A stretch of DNA of 64,000 bases from NCBI GenBank assembly GCA_032622095.1, contig CP136069.1, positions 86,882,958 to 86,946,957 of the forward strand. Direction: 5' to 3'. Shown here piece by piece: positions 35,501-46,535 of this stretch. The DNA comes from Siphonodentalium dalli (lineage: Eukaryota; Mollusca; Scaphopoda; Gadilida; Siphonodentaliidae). Each line of letters begins with the position of its first letter. The stretch's first letter is position 1. The position numbers and the translations under genes were made by a program. The notes beneath the pieces are model-generated. The model worked only from the letters and a program-made list of their open reading frames with translations, was not told the origin of the DNA and ran no database searches.

Positions 35501-38500
35501 GATAAAGGTCACCCTGTCTCACACCCCTGTGTATATCTAATCTTTCTGATAAATTCCCATTGTTAATAATATAACTAAAAAGGTCTGTGTAGAACATTTG
35601 ATATTTTAATTTGATTTATTTCATTATTTATTCCTATGAGATCACAATGGTTGGAAACTAAAAATTGTAATCACATGTAATCGAAAAGTAATCAATTCCA
35701 TTTTACTAAAGTAATCAATAATCGTAATCATGTAAATCAAAAGTAATTGTAATCGTAATCGATTACATTGGCATGTAATCGCCCCAACCCTGGCTAGAAT
35801 TGAACACATACCCCACCTGGAACTTTCAATGACAGACCTTCATTTATCAATTAAAGTCACTTGGTGGTTTGTGCTCCAAAATACGCGTAATAATAGTCGC
35901 TTTTTAAGTTTTCCCGATATAGATAATAGCTCGATAAACACTTGAAATACCTTTCCATGAGCAGTATACTAATGTCACAGAAAGACACATTGGAGTCATG
36001 CAACATACAACTTTGAACCCGATGTTTGGGTTCCAAAAATAAAACCACATTTGCACGACATGGAACAGAAAAGAGCGTTCCGTGTTAGTCTAATTCTTCA
36101 TATGGTAGAAATAAAGAGCCTTTGTTTCACTTCTGTACGAAAATTTGTAAACAGTTGGAAAAGGGCTCTGACCACAGTATGTATTTCTCAGAGCATATGA
36201 GGCCGGTATATATAAGGATTAACTGTCATGTGGACTGTTTTTATGGAGATGTAACTGTGAGGTAAGTGGACATAACTTGTGTAAAACCAGAAGGGTTTTA
36301 CATACAAGTTATGACCACTTACCTCACGGTTACATCTCCATAAAAATAGTCCACATGACAGTTAATCCTTATATTTATATACATTTAGCGAAAAAGCCAC
36401 TTTTGTAAATGTATTTAAATCGAAACGTGTATCGTGACAAAAACAGCCCAAAATACCCCGTAGCACCCTTGGCAAAAGTTAATAGGAACAATTTCTCTTC
36501 ATATTGAAACCCGATGATGTATTAAGTCAATCCTGCGCGAGTCCAAATGCGCCCAAAACATTACGCGTTCGTCTTTCCAAACCCAATGACGTATCGGTGG
36601 TGTTATGAGCTTGGTGTTATGAGCCGTTGCGCATTCACCGAGAAATAACTGCAACTAGCCACGTGGGCGCCGACCAATCAGAATGCTGGATTTAGTGATG
36701 ACAACACTTAGTATGTAAATATATACTTATCAACATTTCTTGTATTTGCAACCAATCTTATACATCCTTAGAAATTACTTAAACAAAATTTGGAAGCTCG
36801 ATTGAGCCATGTCCATTTAAATTAACAGAATATCATGACAGTAGATGTCTAATTTCATTGGGTCAATTATGCCGGCGTGCACGATTATATATCCTATACC
36901 CAACATGACTTTCAATATGTTGTATCTGCCGCTCGAAGTGAAGGTAGTGCCACTTAATCTTCTGTTATAATAGATAGCTATACTCTTATTTCTTAATGCA
37001 CTTGTTGGATTATAGGTAACATCCGCTGCAACCATTGTCGGGTTAAAACGTTTGTTACACACAACTAAATGATCCCAAAGTGCAGAAATCGTTCGAATAA
37101 ATATCATGTAAAGAACCGTCACAGCAGTGATTACCTTGAAATAGAACCGTAACACTCATAAGTTGTGATTAGGAGGCTAATGCTCCAAATTATCGACACA
37201 CATCGGGATATTTCCTCAGCTATTTTACAGAAGAATAACACTGGTACAATTTATACTCAAGTGTTCGTCTTCAGAATGCGTTTCACAGTCGGTATGCCAC
37301 CGAAAACAAAGAAATTACGTTTACAAGGCTTGATTTTCAGTGATTACCTGTTGATAATTACACGTTAACTCAGGGGGGGGGGGCCGTAAAAAAGTTGCGA
37401 GACATGGGGGTCTTTTTTTTACATTTCCATTTTTTTACACCCACCCATCAAAGCTTTATGTTGGTCCCCTCTGTAAAAACGACCAACCGCTCTATAATGG
37501 TCCCTTCTCTGAAAGACCAAACTAAATGTTACTTCCTGTTAACAAACATGTGCAAAATTGAACTCTAAGCAATCAAAAAAGGTAGAATATGATGTGATTA
37601 TATTGGTAAATTTATAACCCAGCCTATTCATCTGTGTGAGTACAGCTGGTAAGTAGATGAAAAATATGTTGATTCCCCTGGAATGACAACAAAAAATAAC
37701 TAGGGCCAGTGTTAGGGCCTATAGTAGAATAAAAAATTATACAAAATTAAATTTATCTTTTTTTCAGACATCAACCAGCATCAACTAATAGGCCTAGAGC
37801 CTATAGTAATACCAAAAAGGAAAATGTGCATATGAACCAGTGTACGAATTAACTTTTATGTATGCCTGCATGACCACCGACCCGACCTCGCATTACGACT
37901 TAGAACTTTGCCTAAAATAATGGCTTAACCCTTTGAGTTTGAACGTTGATCGTCAATTTAGTACCAAATCCATATACACGGATGCATATTACTGAGATTC
38001 CTTTGGACAATCAGAGCTGAACTTCGGTCATGTGCTGGATGGAATTCATGTGCAATAAGAAATTCACACACATTGTGTACATGACCTTTATGTGTGCCTT
38101 CAAACTAGACCACCTTGCATGCACATCATCTTATAAATATACAATAATTAAGTAAATTAATTTTCTTCTTTGATAATTTTCAAATTAGCCTGAATTAGAT
38201 ATTAAGTGTCATTTACATTGTAGTATATGCAGGTAATTATAGGATATACATGTAATAATTACAATGTGAACAAAACTGTAATGTGTCCTGGCCCCTCTTC
38301 ACATCTATTTAAATAATATTTTTATACTTTTCAGAAGACTATCCAAGGAAGGTTATATTTTTTTTTTTTTCAATAAATGTTATTAAAACTTTATTTCATG
38401 TCTACTTATTTACTTATTGATGGTTGTCAAAACACTGAAACTAATAATTTGACAATTCAAATAATTATTTGACAAAAGTATATTTAAAAATCAATTTAGT

Positions 38501-41281
38501 ATACAAACACTGATACAAATACTTATTTCATACATTATACTCATGCATCAACTAACTGTATGAGTAAAAGAGACTGTCATGAATTATAATAATTATTGTA
38601 ATATTCTGTCATGAGTTGTCAGCTGATATTGTCAGACTGCATTAAGTTCACCCTACCCTAGAGCTATCTGAAGTATTTTTTTTTATCTACACCGTGAACT
38701 AGAAAAATTTCAATATAAAAACTGCCAAGCAAACTGAAACAGAGACAATATAAACAAATTGCGCGCAAAAAAAATCAATGAAAATTTTGGGACCCACCCC
38801 CACAATATTCACTATTTCCCCGATTGTTTGCAATATACTAGTGAAACCTAATGTGCCTGGAATATCAGTGATAAACTAACGAAAACGATTTCGCCAACGA
38901 GAGTCACTGCATTTAATTAATATATAAGAATGGATGTATTTATCGTCTATTTGGATATAATATTTAAACAAATTACTAGTTTGAACAAGATTCACTAATT
39001 CCAGTTGATCACCCTACCGGGGTGTTCACATCACTTTAAATACTGACAAGTTTTTAACTGTTCTATAATTTCGGGAGTTAAATAGAGCGGCTAGTTTATA
39101 AGTGTTGGGTCTCTGGTTGCAATAGGGTTTCTGATATTTTATTATATATAAGGTCACTAAGTTCCTTACATTTCAGTACCGTGTGGTATTCATCGCCGTA
39201 TGTATATACGTCATCGTGAGTGGTATATGAGTAAAACTAAATTGTTTGATGTGTGATGGATCGCTTTTCCGCGAGCGACGGGACCGATAGAAACTATAAC
39301 CGATATGTATCCTATCCGCCCACGAAACTGGCCAGCGCTGCGAAATCCAACCAAACGCGTCCTTCGAGACAACTACATTAGTGACTACATCACAAATAAA
39401 TGGAAACACGGTCTATTTGGTTTCGTGCCGCGATATATTTGTGCAGATATTGTCATCAAATGGATTATTGACGAGTCTTAATGGCAGCCATTTTCATAGT
39501 TAATTGAGTTAATTTTACCGCATTGCACTCGTGGGAATGGTAACCAGACGTTAATTGTTCGTTCTCTTCGGACATTCGATTTCTTTTACAAATAAGCCCA
39601 TGTTATGGCTCAGTAATTCAGAACGGATTGATTTCACGTCGATACGAAACTTGCTGCACTAATTCTCTCCAGCAGCAGACATATTAGCCAGGCTCAGTTA
39701 CATGTTGGTGTATATTGTAGCGTGTGTTACTATTGCGAACGAATCAATTCATGGGTTTTTGATCTGGCATGTAACAAAACTTGTATCAAAGAGGAGTACT
39801 ATATTTTAATGACCATAACGCTATGTGACCAATAAAAGATTGTAATTTGTTCACTTCCACTGCAGCTAGCGACTTGTCCGATCACCCATGGACGCAGAGG
39901 GGTACATTCGCTGCATGATATGATGTCCATTTCCGTGGTCAGGCAACCAGGGGAGGTGCGATCGGTGCCTTTTGGGGTTTTGCGTACCTGGTGGAACCGG
40001 CCGCAAGTTATGGGTTACCAGTGCCATTTCAATCTATCGACTTGGGGATTGGAACTTTTGTATATACAGGTCTATTTTGCACGATAGTGCTTGCCCCATC
40101 TCGCTCGGATCCCTGGGGGAGGTACGGTCGGCTGCGGACGGATGCGGTCGGGTTTTAGTGGGACCGGATCTGATCAACTACATTAAACGTATAATTGAAA
40201 CATGTTATTCAAGAATGCGGATGTACACTTTATAATGTGTTCACATTCGTGTCAAAATATTTACAAAAGGTTTATATACTTATGTATAAGTGTTGTTTGT
40301 CATCTTATTGAACAAATAATTATAAATACAAATCACCATCATACCGAGATTGGTCGAACATTATATTGGTGTCATGTTAATCTATATGAGCATCTGACTC
40401 AACAATTGGTGACATCCAAAATGGGTCAGAAAAATACTTACGTTCAATGTCATATAACATGTACCAAACACAAGGGTCACTGCACACAGGAAAACGACCA
40501 TCTTGGTTTCGAGCTTCGATGACGAGTTTCCGAAGGACCTTCGCTTCTTTATCATCTTCATCAGCGTAAATACGACAGTAATATTACACACAACGATGGC
40601 GACGATCAGAACGATGTTCATTATGGAGAACATCGACGCGTAGGCCATGTCCAGTGTGCTTTCTCTGTGAAAGTTCAGAAAGCACCAAGATCCTGGAAAC
40701 TGTAGTCCATAACTTCCGAAACCCACCAAGGGGAGAGCACTAAACATTAGAACCGCCAGCCACGAAAGAACGATGGCAACCTGCGCTTTCTTGCGTGTGA
40801 CGCATCGCGCGTGGAAGTACGTCCACTTCAATGCGAGAACTCTCTCCAGCGACATTTGTAGAACAAGAATTGGCGTGAGAAGGCCGAAGAAAATCATAGC
40901 AAACGCGTGATATTTGCAAACGGGTGCTCCGCCGACCCATTGCAAGTTATTCGCATACACTATGATTGCGATGGGACCCGTCATTACTTGACCAATCAGA
41001 TCAGTCCACGCTAAACCAGAGAGGTAAGTATAGAAGACAGTTCTCTGAATCTCCTTCTTTGACGTGTATAGTACGACTAGAGCTAGCATATTTCCAACGA
41101 CACCTGTTGACAGCATAATAATAGGTGTCGATAAGCTGATGCCAAGAGAAGATTTTTGACATAAAGTCAGGTTCTGGTTCATTGCGTCTGCGCATATAAT
41201 TCCAATATCAACTTCCTGATTCGATGTATAGTTGGTCAAGTCGGAAGACTGCGCCAAAGTTGGTGTTACATTGACGACCAT
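28886..41281 (-). CDS. Prostaglandin E2 receptor EP4-like GPCR (two coding exons)
   Basis: Joining 41281..40442 to 29548..28886 gives a 500-residue, seven-helix receptor, close to EP4 length. The start ATG at 41281 is chosen because it is the first ATG in frame. The extracellular N terminus carries glycosylation sites NVT, NYT and NLT. TM1 spans about 49-72 (GN at 63-64), TM2 83-108 (Asp 94), and TM3 122-148 (Cys 122, ERV in place of DRY at 146-148). TM4 spans 167-187, and the second loop has GSWCF (197-201), the prostanoid-receptor signature. TM5 spans 213-240 and TM6 259-280. TM7 has Arg 302, aligned with the ligand-carboxylate-binding arginine, then NQILDPWLYILLRK. Known family role: binding prostaglandin E2 at the plasma membrane and raising cAMP through Gs. 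Ligand choice here is inference. The single coding intron falls at the end of TM6, as in vertebrate prostanoid receptor genes. Confidence 0.9.
31491..31729. repeat. 9-bp-period minisatellite
   Basis: Units are variants of AAATTTCCA, AAACTTCCA and GAATTTCCA. Because the period is a multiple of three and lacks stops, both strands stay open. One reads Lys-Phe-Pro/Lys-Leu-Pro repeats, the other Lys-Phe-Trp/Leu-Lys-Phe-Trp. The protein readings are artefacts. Confidence 0.9.
32363..33367. repeat. Inverted minisatellite of ATGAGCAA units
   Basis: From 32363 to 32655 the unit is ATGAGCAAATGAGCAAAAAA and variants (AAGAAA, AATAAA). From 32656 to 33367 the same unit appears as its complement. The switch point is the palindrome ATGAGCTCAT (32651-32660). 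Arms are about 293 and 712 bases. Three overlapping hydrophobic frames of about 250 codons exist on the plus strand only because the unit lacks stops. The whole could fold into a long hairpin in RNA or single-stranded DNA. Confidence 0.95.
33818..34318 (+). repeat. Tandem duplication, two units of about 250 bp
   Basis: The unit beginning GGGTTATTGTTGGCCATTGT at 33818 is repeated at 34073, an offset of 255 bases. It includes GACATATGGAAAAAACTG and ends in a pyrimidine-rich TTTTTTTTTCGACCCC segment. The two units are nearly identical, so the duplication is recent. The CACGTGCC-like end (CATACGTGCCTGGATTTTTT) is the reversed border motif seen at 12.84 kb. Confidence 0.85.
34355..35605 (-). pseudogene. 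Tx1/L1-like LINE fragment: reverse transcriptase 3' half, broken
   Basis: On the minus strand, from about 35605 down, the frame reads FYTDLFSYIINNG and RGVRQGD. A one-base loss interrupts the expected DPLSPY, and reading then continues as MFFLAVETLSASI and the catalytic YADD box (SQYADDMTLFL). A stop at 35190-35188 and a frame change near 35.0 kb break it again. Then follow FLWSGKNDKIKRK, GGLKFPHVNSF and ALEISWVKQLLD, an arrangement typical of the Tx1/L1-like clade. It ends in an A-rich stretch. It is 5' truncated, non-functional, and in the same orientation as the receptor gene whose intron it occupies. Clade assignment is from motif pattern only. Confidence 0.85.
36209..36724 (+). repeat. 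Dispersed hairpin repeat F, copy 2
   Basis: The hairpin at 36209-36373 and the tail match copy 1 to the same end point (CACTTAGTATGTAAATATA). CACGTG (36660-36665) and CCAAT (36674-36678) are preserved. It is inserted in the receptor intron. Confidence 0.8.
38865..39045 (+). repeat. Dispersed repeat G, copy 2
   Basis: It matches 8770-8960 in order: GATAAACTAACGAAAACGAT, TTCGCCAACGAGAGTCACTG, then TTGATCACCCTACCGGGGTG. It lies in the receptor intron. Confidence 0.6.
40442..41281 (-). CDS. EP4-like receptor, exon 1 (N terminus to TM6)
   Basis: It has 280 codons from ATG (41281-41279) to Asn 280, ending at the strong donor AAC|GTAAGTATTT (GT at 40441-40440). The phase is 0. Reading on past the donor gives only 19 unrelated residues before a stop, which supports the splice. 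A possible acceptor just upstream (CCCCTTTTCAG, AG at 41344-41343) would make the exon start at 41342 and place a 5' UTR intron upstream. Confidence 0.9.
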
Positions 41282-41344
41282 TTTCGTGAGCAACTTACTT
41301 CATTCATCTGAAATACTTCATAGCTGTGTCCACGTTCTTGTCCT

Positions 41345-42492
41345 GAAAAGGGGATACACAGAAATTATAAATTGCTGCATGTATGCTGCATGTGATAATA
41401 TGTCAGACTCAGAATATTAGTCCAACAGTAACAAATGCGTGGTCAAAGCTAGGGTGGGATTCTGAAAAATATAACCAAGGAAATCCTCGGCCTACTGCCA
41501 CGTCAGCTGCACGTTCGTCGGAAAATACATTGAAAGTCGAACAACATTGCAGTGATTTTTTTTCTTTTTCTGTTTCCTTGTTTTCAACACGAGCTTTCCA
41601 TTTTTAGGCTGTAACTCTTCATGAAAATAATGTCTATCGTGACGCATGTCGCATGAGGGGTGCAAGGTAAACGACGCGACATATAAACTTTGAAATTTGA
41701 CAAGAACTATAAACGAGCTATTTGGATGAGTCACAACCGGATTTAATAAAGAGTACGATCGTAAAATTGCACACGAATGTAAAATAAAAGGTGCAATTAA
41801 AGTTAACATATTGGGTAAATATACATTTTTACATATTATTAGCGAATGTCTTGAATATGATGCTCCGTTTCGTGATATCATTTCACACGGCTCGTGCTAT
41901 ATATAAACAGCGTACTAGTATATTATTATTAAATCCACACCGAGAACTGACAGATGTTTCAACATAACAGGCGCCTATATGTGGTTTTATTCAAGCACGT
42001 ACAATGTGGAACAGACTGTGTATACATAGCTATCGATCTGCAAAGTTATATAGCTATAAGCCAACTGAACTGTTCGAATTGCTGGTCTGAAATCCGGATA
42101 ATAAAGTAAGTCTCGTCCATCAAGCTAATTGCAAGTTATTAATTTTGCCGACGAGTGCACTCAGATGAAGTAGATTGACATAACAACCATCAGTCAATTT
42201 TGTAGACAAGATGGATTACGTTCTCGGATCTTGTAGAATACCAACTATGAACGTGGATCATGCTGTTATTGGCACATTTCCATGAGTGCCCAAACGATCG
42301 GACGCAACCAAAACTACCGGATGGTCTTTTTAGAAATATTGCTTAAACTTGCCTCTTTCCCACGCACTCCTGATCAAAATTTTCAGTTGGAAACTACATG
42401 TCAAAGACCACAGGGGTTCGTAACGCGCTCCGCTATCCCCACCCGCACTGTTCTTATATACTAGCGCCGTTCCTATGTGTACGCGCCTGCTT
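41345..42492 (-). other. Upstream region of the receptor gene
   Basis: It lies 5' of the receptor coding start on the minus strand. It should contain 5' UTR and perhaps promoter sequence, but I see no TATA box or initiator I would defend. The short frames present are not supported. Confidence 0.3.
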
Positions 42493-42500
42493 TACGTCAT
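42493..42500 (+). other. Target site duplication, left (TACGTCAT)
   Basis: Identical to 52335-52342 and directly abuts the left terminus of the foldback element. Confidence 0.85.
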
Positions 42501-42552
42501 ACAGACATGACAATTGGAACTTATTCCCTATTCCTTATTCCTTATTTTCAAA

Positions 42553-43935
42553 AATGTCGCTTTCGACCGATTTGACGGCATGGGTGGGTGGCCCGCCCCA
42601 AATACCACATATAAACACCCCGACCCCCCACCATCACCCCCGGGGGGTGCCACCCGAGGGGGTGAAAATGGGGTATGGACCATTTTCGAGAAAGGTAAGG
42701 ATTTCGACCGATTTGACGGCATGGGTGGGTGGCCCGCCCCAAATACCACCTAGAAACACCCCTACCCCCACCCATCACCCGCGGGGGGTGCCACCACGAG
42801 GGGGTGAAAATGGGGTGTGGACCATTTTCGAGAAAGGTAAGGATTTCGACCGATTTGACGGCATGGGTGGGTGGCCCGCCCCAAATACCACCTAGAAACA
42901 CCCCGACCCCCCACCCATCACCCCCGGGGGGTGCCACCCCGAGGGGGTGAAAATGGGGTGTGGACCATTTTCGAGAACGGTAAGGATTTCGACCGATTTG
43001 ACGGCATGGGTGGGTGGCCGGCCCCAAATACCACCTAGAAACACCCCGACCCCCCCCCACCCATCACCCCCGGGAGGTGCCACCCCGAGGGGGTGAAAAT
43101 AGGGTGTGGACCATTTTCGAGAACGGTAAGGATTTCGACCGATTTGACGGCATGGGTGGGTGGCCGGCCCCAAATACCACCTAGAAACACCCCGACCCCC
43201 CCCCCACCCATCACCCCCGGGAGGTGCCACCCGAGGGGGTGAAAATGGGGTATGGACCATTTTCGAGAACGGTAAGGATTTCGACCGATTTGACGGCATG
43301 GGTGGGTGGCCCGCCCCAAATACCACCTAGAAACACCCCTACCCCCACCCATCACCCGCGGGGGGTGCCACCACGAGGGGGTGAAAATGGGGTGTGGACC
43401 ATTTTCGAGAAAGGTAAGGATTTCGACCGATTTGACGGCATGGGTGGGTGGCCCGCCCCAAATACCACCTAGAAACACCCCGACCCCCCACCCATCACCC
43501 CCGGGGGGTGCCACCCCGAGGGGGTGAAAATGGGGTGTGGACCATTTTCGAGAACGGTAAGGATTTCGACCGATTTGACGGCATGGGTGGGTGGCCGGCC
43601 CCAAATACCACCTAGAAACACCCCGACCCCCCCACCCATCACCCCCGGGAGGTGCCACCCCGAGGGGGTGAAAATAGGGTGTGGACCATTTTCGAGAACG
43701 GTAAGGATTTCGACCGATTTGACGGCATGGGTGGGTGGCCCGCCCCAAATACCACCTAGAAACACCCCGACCCCCCACCCATCACCCCCGGGAGGTGCCA
43801 CCCCGAGGGGGTGAAAATAGGGTGTGGACCATTTTCGAGAACGGTAAGGATTTCGACCGATTTGACGGCATGGGTGGGTGGCCCGCCCCAAATACCACCT
43901 AGAAACACCCCGACCCCCCCCCCCCCACCCATGTG
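42553..43935 (+). repeat. Left arm array of the foldback element
   Basis: About ten units of about 142-147 bp. Each contains TTTCGACCGATTTGACGGCA, TGGGTGGGTGG(C/G)CCGCCCC, CCACCTAGAAACACCCCGAC, CACCCATCACCCCCGGGGGG and GTGGACCATTTTCGAGAA. A nested hairpin (TCACCCCC...GGGGTGCCACCCC...GGGGGTGA) lies in each unit. Long proline/glycine-rich frames are by-products of the array. Confidence 0.92.
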
Positions 43936-44572
43936 GTATATCAACGACGTCATTGACACATTTTGGGCCATCGGAATATCTCGCTGATAATTCTATCTGA
44001 TTTAATGCACCGAGAAGCCCCTAAATACCAAATTTCAGTTCGATAACTTGAAACATGTAAGAGAAATCCATCGACAATGTTTCATACTGTAAAGTCTCAT
44101 TGCAATTTGGCGAACCCCTTGAGGAACAGGGTTTGATTGAGGTTTGTTCACGTTGTCTACATCAGAGTTCCTCGGTTGTCTGGCGTCAAACCAAGTGTAC
44201 GATGGACCAGGGCATGCCCGACTTGATAGGAATCGCCCTGTATGCGAGCAAAATCTGTTTCCATTTATGATATCTGTACGGTGTATTCGTTGACCTCTTA
44301 GAGAGTTTGAACTCTAAGTCACGCCCACAAAGTACATCAATTTCCACCACGTATATTCAAATGGCTGTATCTCATAGACGTCTCAACGTGCGGAGCTGCG
44401 CGATACGTCGTTTGGACGGATACATCATCGGCTACTCCATGGTGTACAATTTGAATATATACTCATAACGATAATTCAACTATTAAAGGGCACAAGTCAA
44501 CAAAGTGGCTCAATTTTGATTGGTTTCCATTAATCATGATATTCGAATTAAATACAAGTTTTGGAGAAAGAG
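43936..44572. other. Foldback interior, first part
   Basis: Unique-looking sequence next to the left array. No open frame of note and no transposase motif seen. Confidence 0.4.
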
Positions 44573-44581
44573 CGAATATGA

Positions 44582-45014
44582 GGGTATCACCCTCGATTTT
44601 TGGAACGCGGGATTCAGGGTGTTTTGAAGCTGTACGCGGGATTCATACCCCCGAATTAACTGGTATTCGGGTTCGAGCAAATCATCTTGGACGCAGGTTT
44701 TGATGGCGCAAAATAATATTTTGTGCTAATTATCTGTATGAATGAATGGGTAGAATAGCTTCTTGTGCATATTCGACCAACATGTCATCATAGAGTACCA
44801 TTAATGATATCATAACGGCCTCATAACGCCTATAACGCGACCGGCACTTCTGCTTGTATCTCTCTGATATAAATAACAGACAATTTGCATGTCATTTATC
44901 GCATATTATTTCTTAACATGTATTCAGGATTCACCCCCCAAAATAAACTGGTATTCAGGATTCACCCCCCAAATTAACTGGTATTCAGGATTCAGAGGGA
45001 AGGGGTGATACCAT
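44582..45014. mobile_element. Small element with 9-bp target duplication (MULE-like?)
   Basis: The direct repeat CGAATATGA lies at 44573-44581 and 45015-45023. The enclosed 433 bp begin GGGTATCACCC and end GGGGTGATACCAT, short imperfect inverted ends. Inside, GGTATTCAGGATTCACCCCC is repeated two to three times near the right end. A 9-bp duplication is usual for Mutator-like elements. The short TIR makes this tentative. Confidence 0.5.
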
Positions 45015-45023
45015 CGAATATGA

Positions 45024-46406
45024 CAATGACGTCGCCCTGAGTCAACCAAAAAAACATCATTGGCACAATGTCATGCTGCCAGGAACGACCTTGACCTTGC
45101 CATATAATTTTGGCAAATGCCATTTTTGTGGTCACCAATATATGTGCTACATACTATTACTCACATAAAATTCATCGGCATGTGACATATTTAATTTTTT
45201 CAGAAGTTTCTGGACGAATTTGTTCATTTAAGGGAGAATCACCCATTTACGCCAAATTTGCATGTGGCGTTATAATGGGCTATATAACCAACTATTTTTG
45301 ACAATAATTTGCCCATATGTTTGCAATAGGCTGATTCACCCCCCCCCCCAAACGTGGTCACAAATAAGATAAATCTCCCAGAATCAGAAATTGAATGACA
45401 GTAATTTGCCCATAGTCCGGGAGCCAATAGGAGCACCCTTGCACCCCCTGGGACATCACTCACTTTGTTCCTTATTATGTCCTTCAACTTTTAAGCAATG
45501 TTAACAAGAAAAAACGTGGCCTTTTATATATAGACTCCAGACAGGATGGCGTCCATCATGGCTGCCGTTTTTTAGACCAGACCCTAAGTCAGTTTTATGC
45601 AAATTATAGCAGGAAAATCTGGTAAAATGTATACAACTGTATGTATTTTCGTGAAGCTAGGACATAATGACACTTTTTTGGGACAAAATTGAAACTCAAC
45701 ATCCACGATGGCGGCCAAAATGGCAGCCGAAAGTTGAAAATATGACATTTTTTCACAAATATAGATCAATTCATGCTGTTTGGAACTGGTTGAGTAATTT
45801 GACTTTATTTTGTGTTTTGTATATTAACTGATCATGAAAGCAATTACATATGCAATTAATGGGATCCTATCCCCTTGCGATCCATAAAAAATTCGATTTT
45901 ACAGAACGCGATACAAAAAATCAGAATTGGGATTCTAGTCACATTTCAACATGAAGTAAAAAGAACATTGTAATGTAAGTGGGGCATGTCATTACCTATT
46001 AATATTCCAACTCTCTGGAACCAAAAATCTTACCTTGGCTCAAAATGGCTGCGAAAATGGCCGCCAAAATATGGAAAATGGTAAATATTGCCCAGGGTGT
46101 CCTGCAATCGCTTACAAGTTGTGGTTGATGTATACAATCGGCTAATCTGTATTCTATGCATTGCATACCAACATGTCTGATGCACCATGGATCATTTTTA
46201 CTATTGTCACCATTGACATCACCAGAAATATTGGATTTTTCTCTCACAAACTTGACATAAATATCGGCAAAAATTCACTTTTCGATCATTTGTTCAAGTA
46301 CGACCAGGTGTACGTGTATAAACTGGGTGACTATGTTGTCATTTGTGTGGTGCTTATGTACATATGGAGTGACTTGGGTAATGTGTGGGTTGTACATGTG
46401 TACCTT
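45024..46406. other. Foldback interior, second part
   Basis: It contains GATGGCGGCCAAAATGGCAG-type phrases (about 45700-45730, 46040-46070) reminiscent of array J, and a C10 run near 45340. Two short frames (45110-45301, 46161-46454) lack recognisable domains. Confidence 0.4.
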
Positions 46407-46535
46407 GGGTGGCTATCGCTTTCCACAATAATTCAAGGATATGTTAATCAATAGAGAGGTCATGTCAGAGAGTTCTCCATCTTGATGGTGTTTATGTAGA
46501 TGTGGGATGTTAAGCGTGGAAAGCGATAGCCACCC
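46407..46535. repeat. Perfect 20-base inverted repeat
   Basis: GGGTGGCTATCGCTTTCCAC (46407-46426) and its exact complement (46516-46535) enclose an 89-base loop. They could be the ends of a tiny element. No clear target duplication was found. Confidence 0.8.

Larger units (their letters stand above)
29549..40441 (-). other. Receptor intron (10,893 bp)
   Basis: A GT-AG intron in phase 0. It contains the minisatellite at 31491-31729, the inverted minisatellite at 32363-33367, the tandem duplication at 33818-34318, the LINE fragment at 34355-35605, hairpin repeat F copy 2 at 36209-36724 and dispersed repeat G copy 2 at 38865-39045. A stretch at about 30030-30305 ending in CACCGAATAAAGACC looks like a terminal repeat with poly(A) signal, but no partner copy is present. 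A G11 run lies at 37373-37383. The remaining parts (29550-31490, 36725-38864, 39046-40440) show no gene that I can support. Confidence 0.85.

Noticed and set aside
36817-37155. 112-codon minus-strand frame with a hydrophobic start, like a signal anchor
   Set aside because: An in-frame stop lies just before the supposed GTG start, there is no acceptor at that point, and no domain is recognisable. Not supported as a gene.
42398-43971. Proline/glycine-rich open frames on both strands in the left array
   Set aside because: They repeat with the 142-bp unit, occur in several frames at once and shift with G-run length. They are by-products of the foldback arm.
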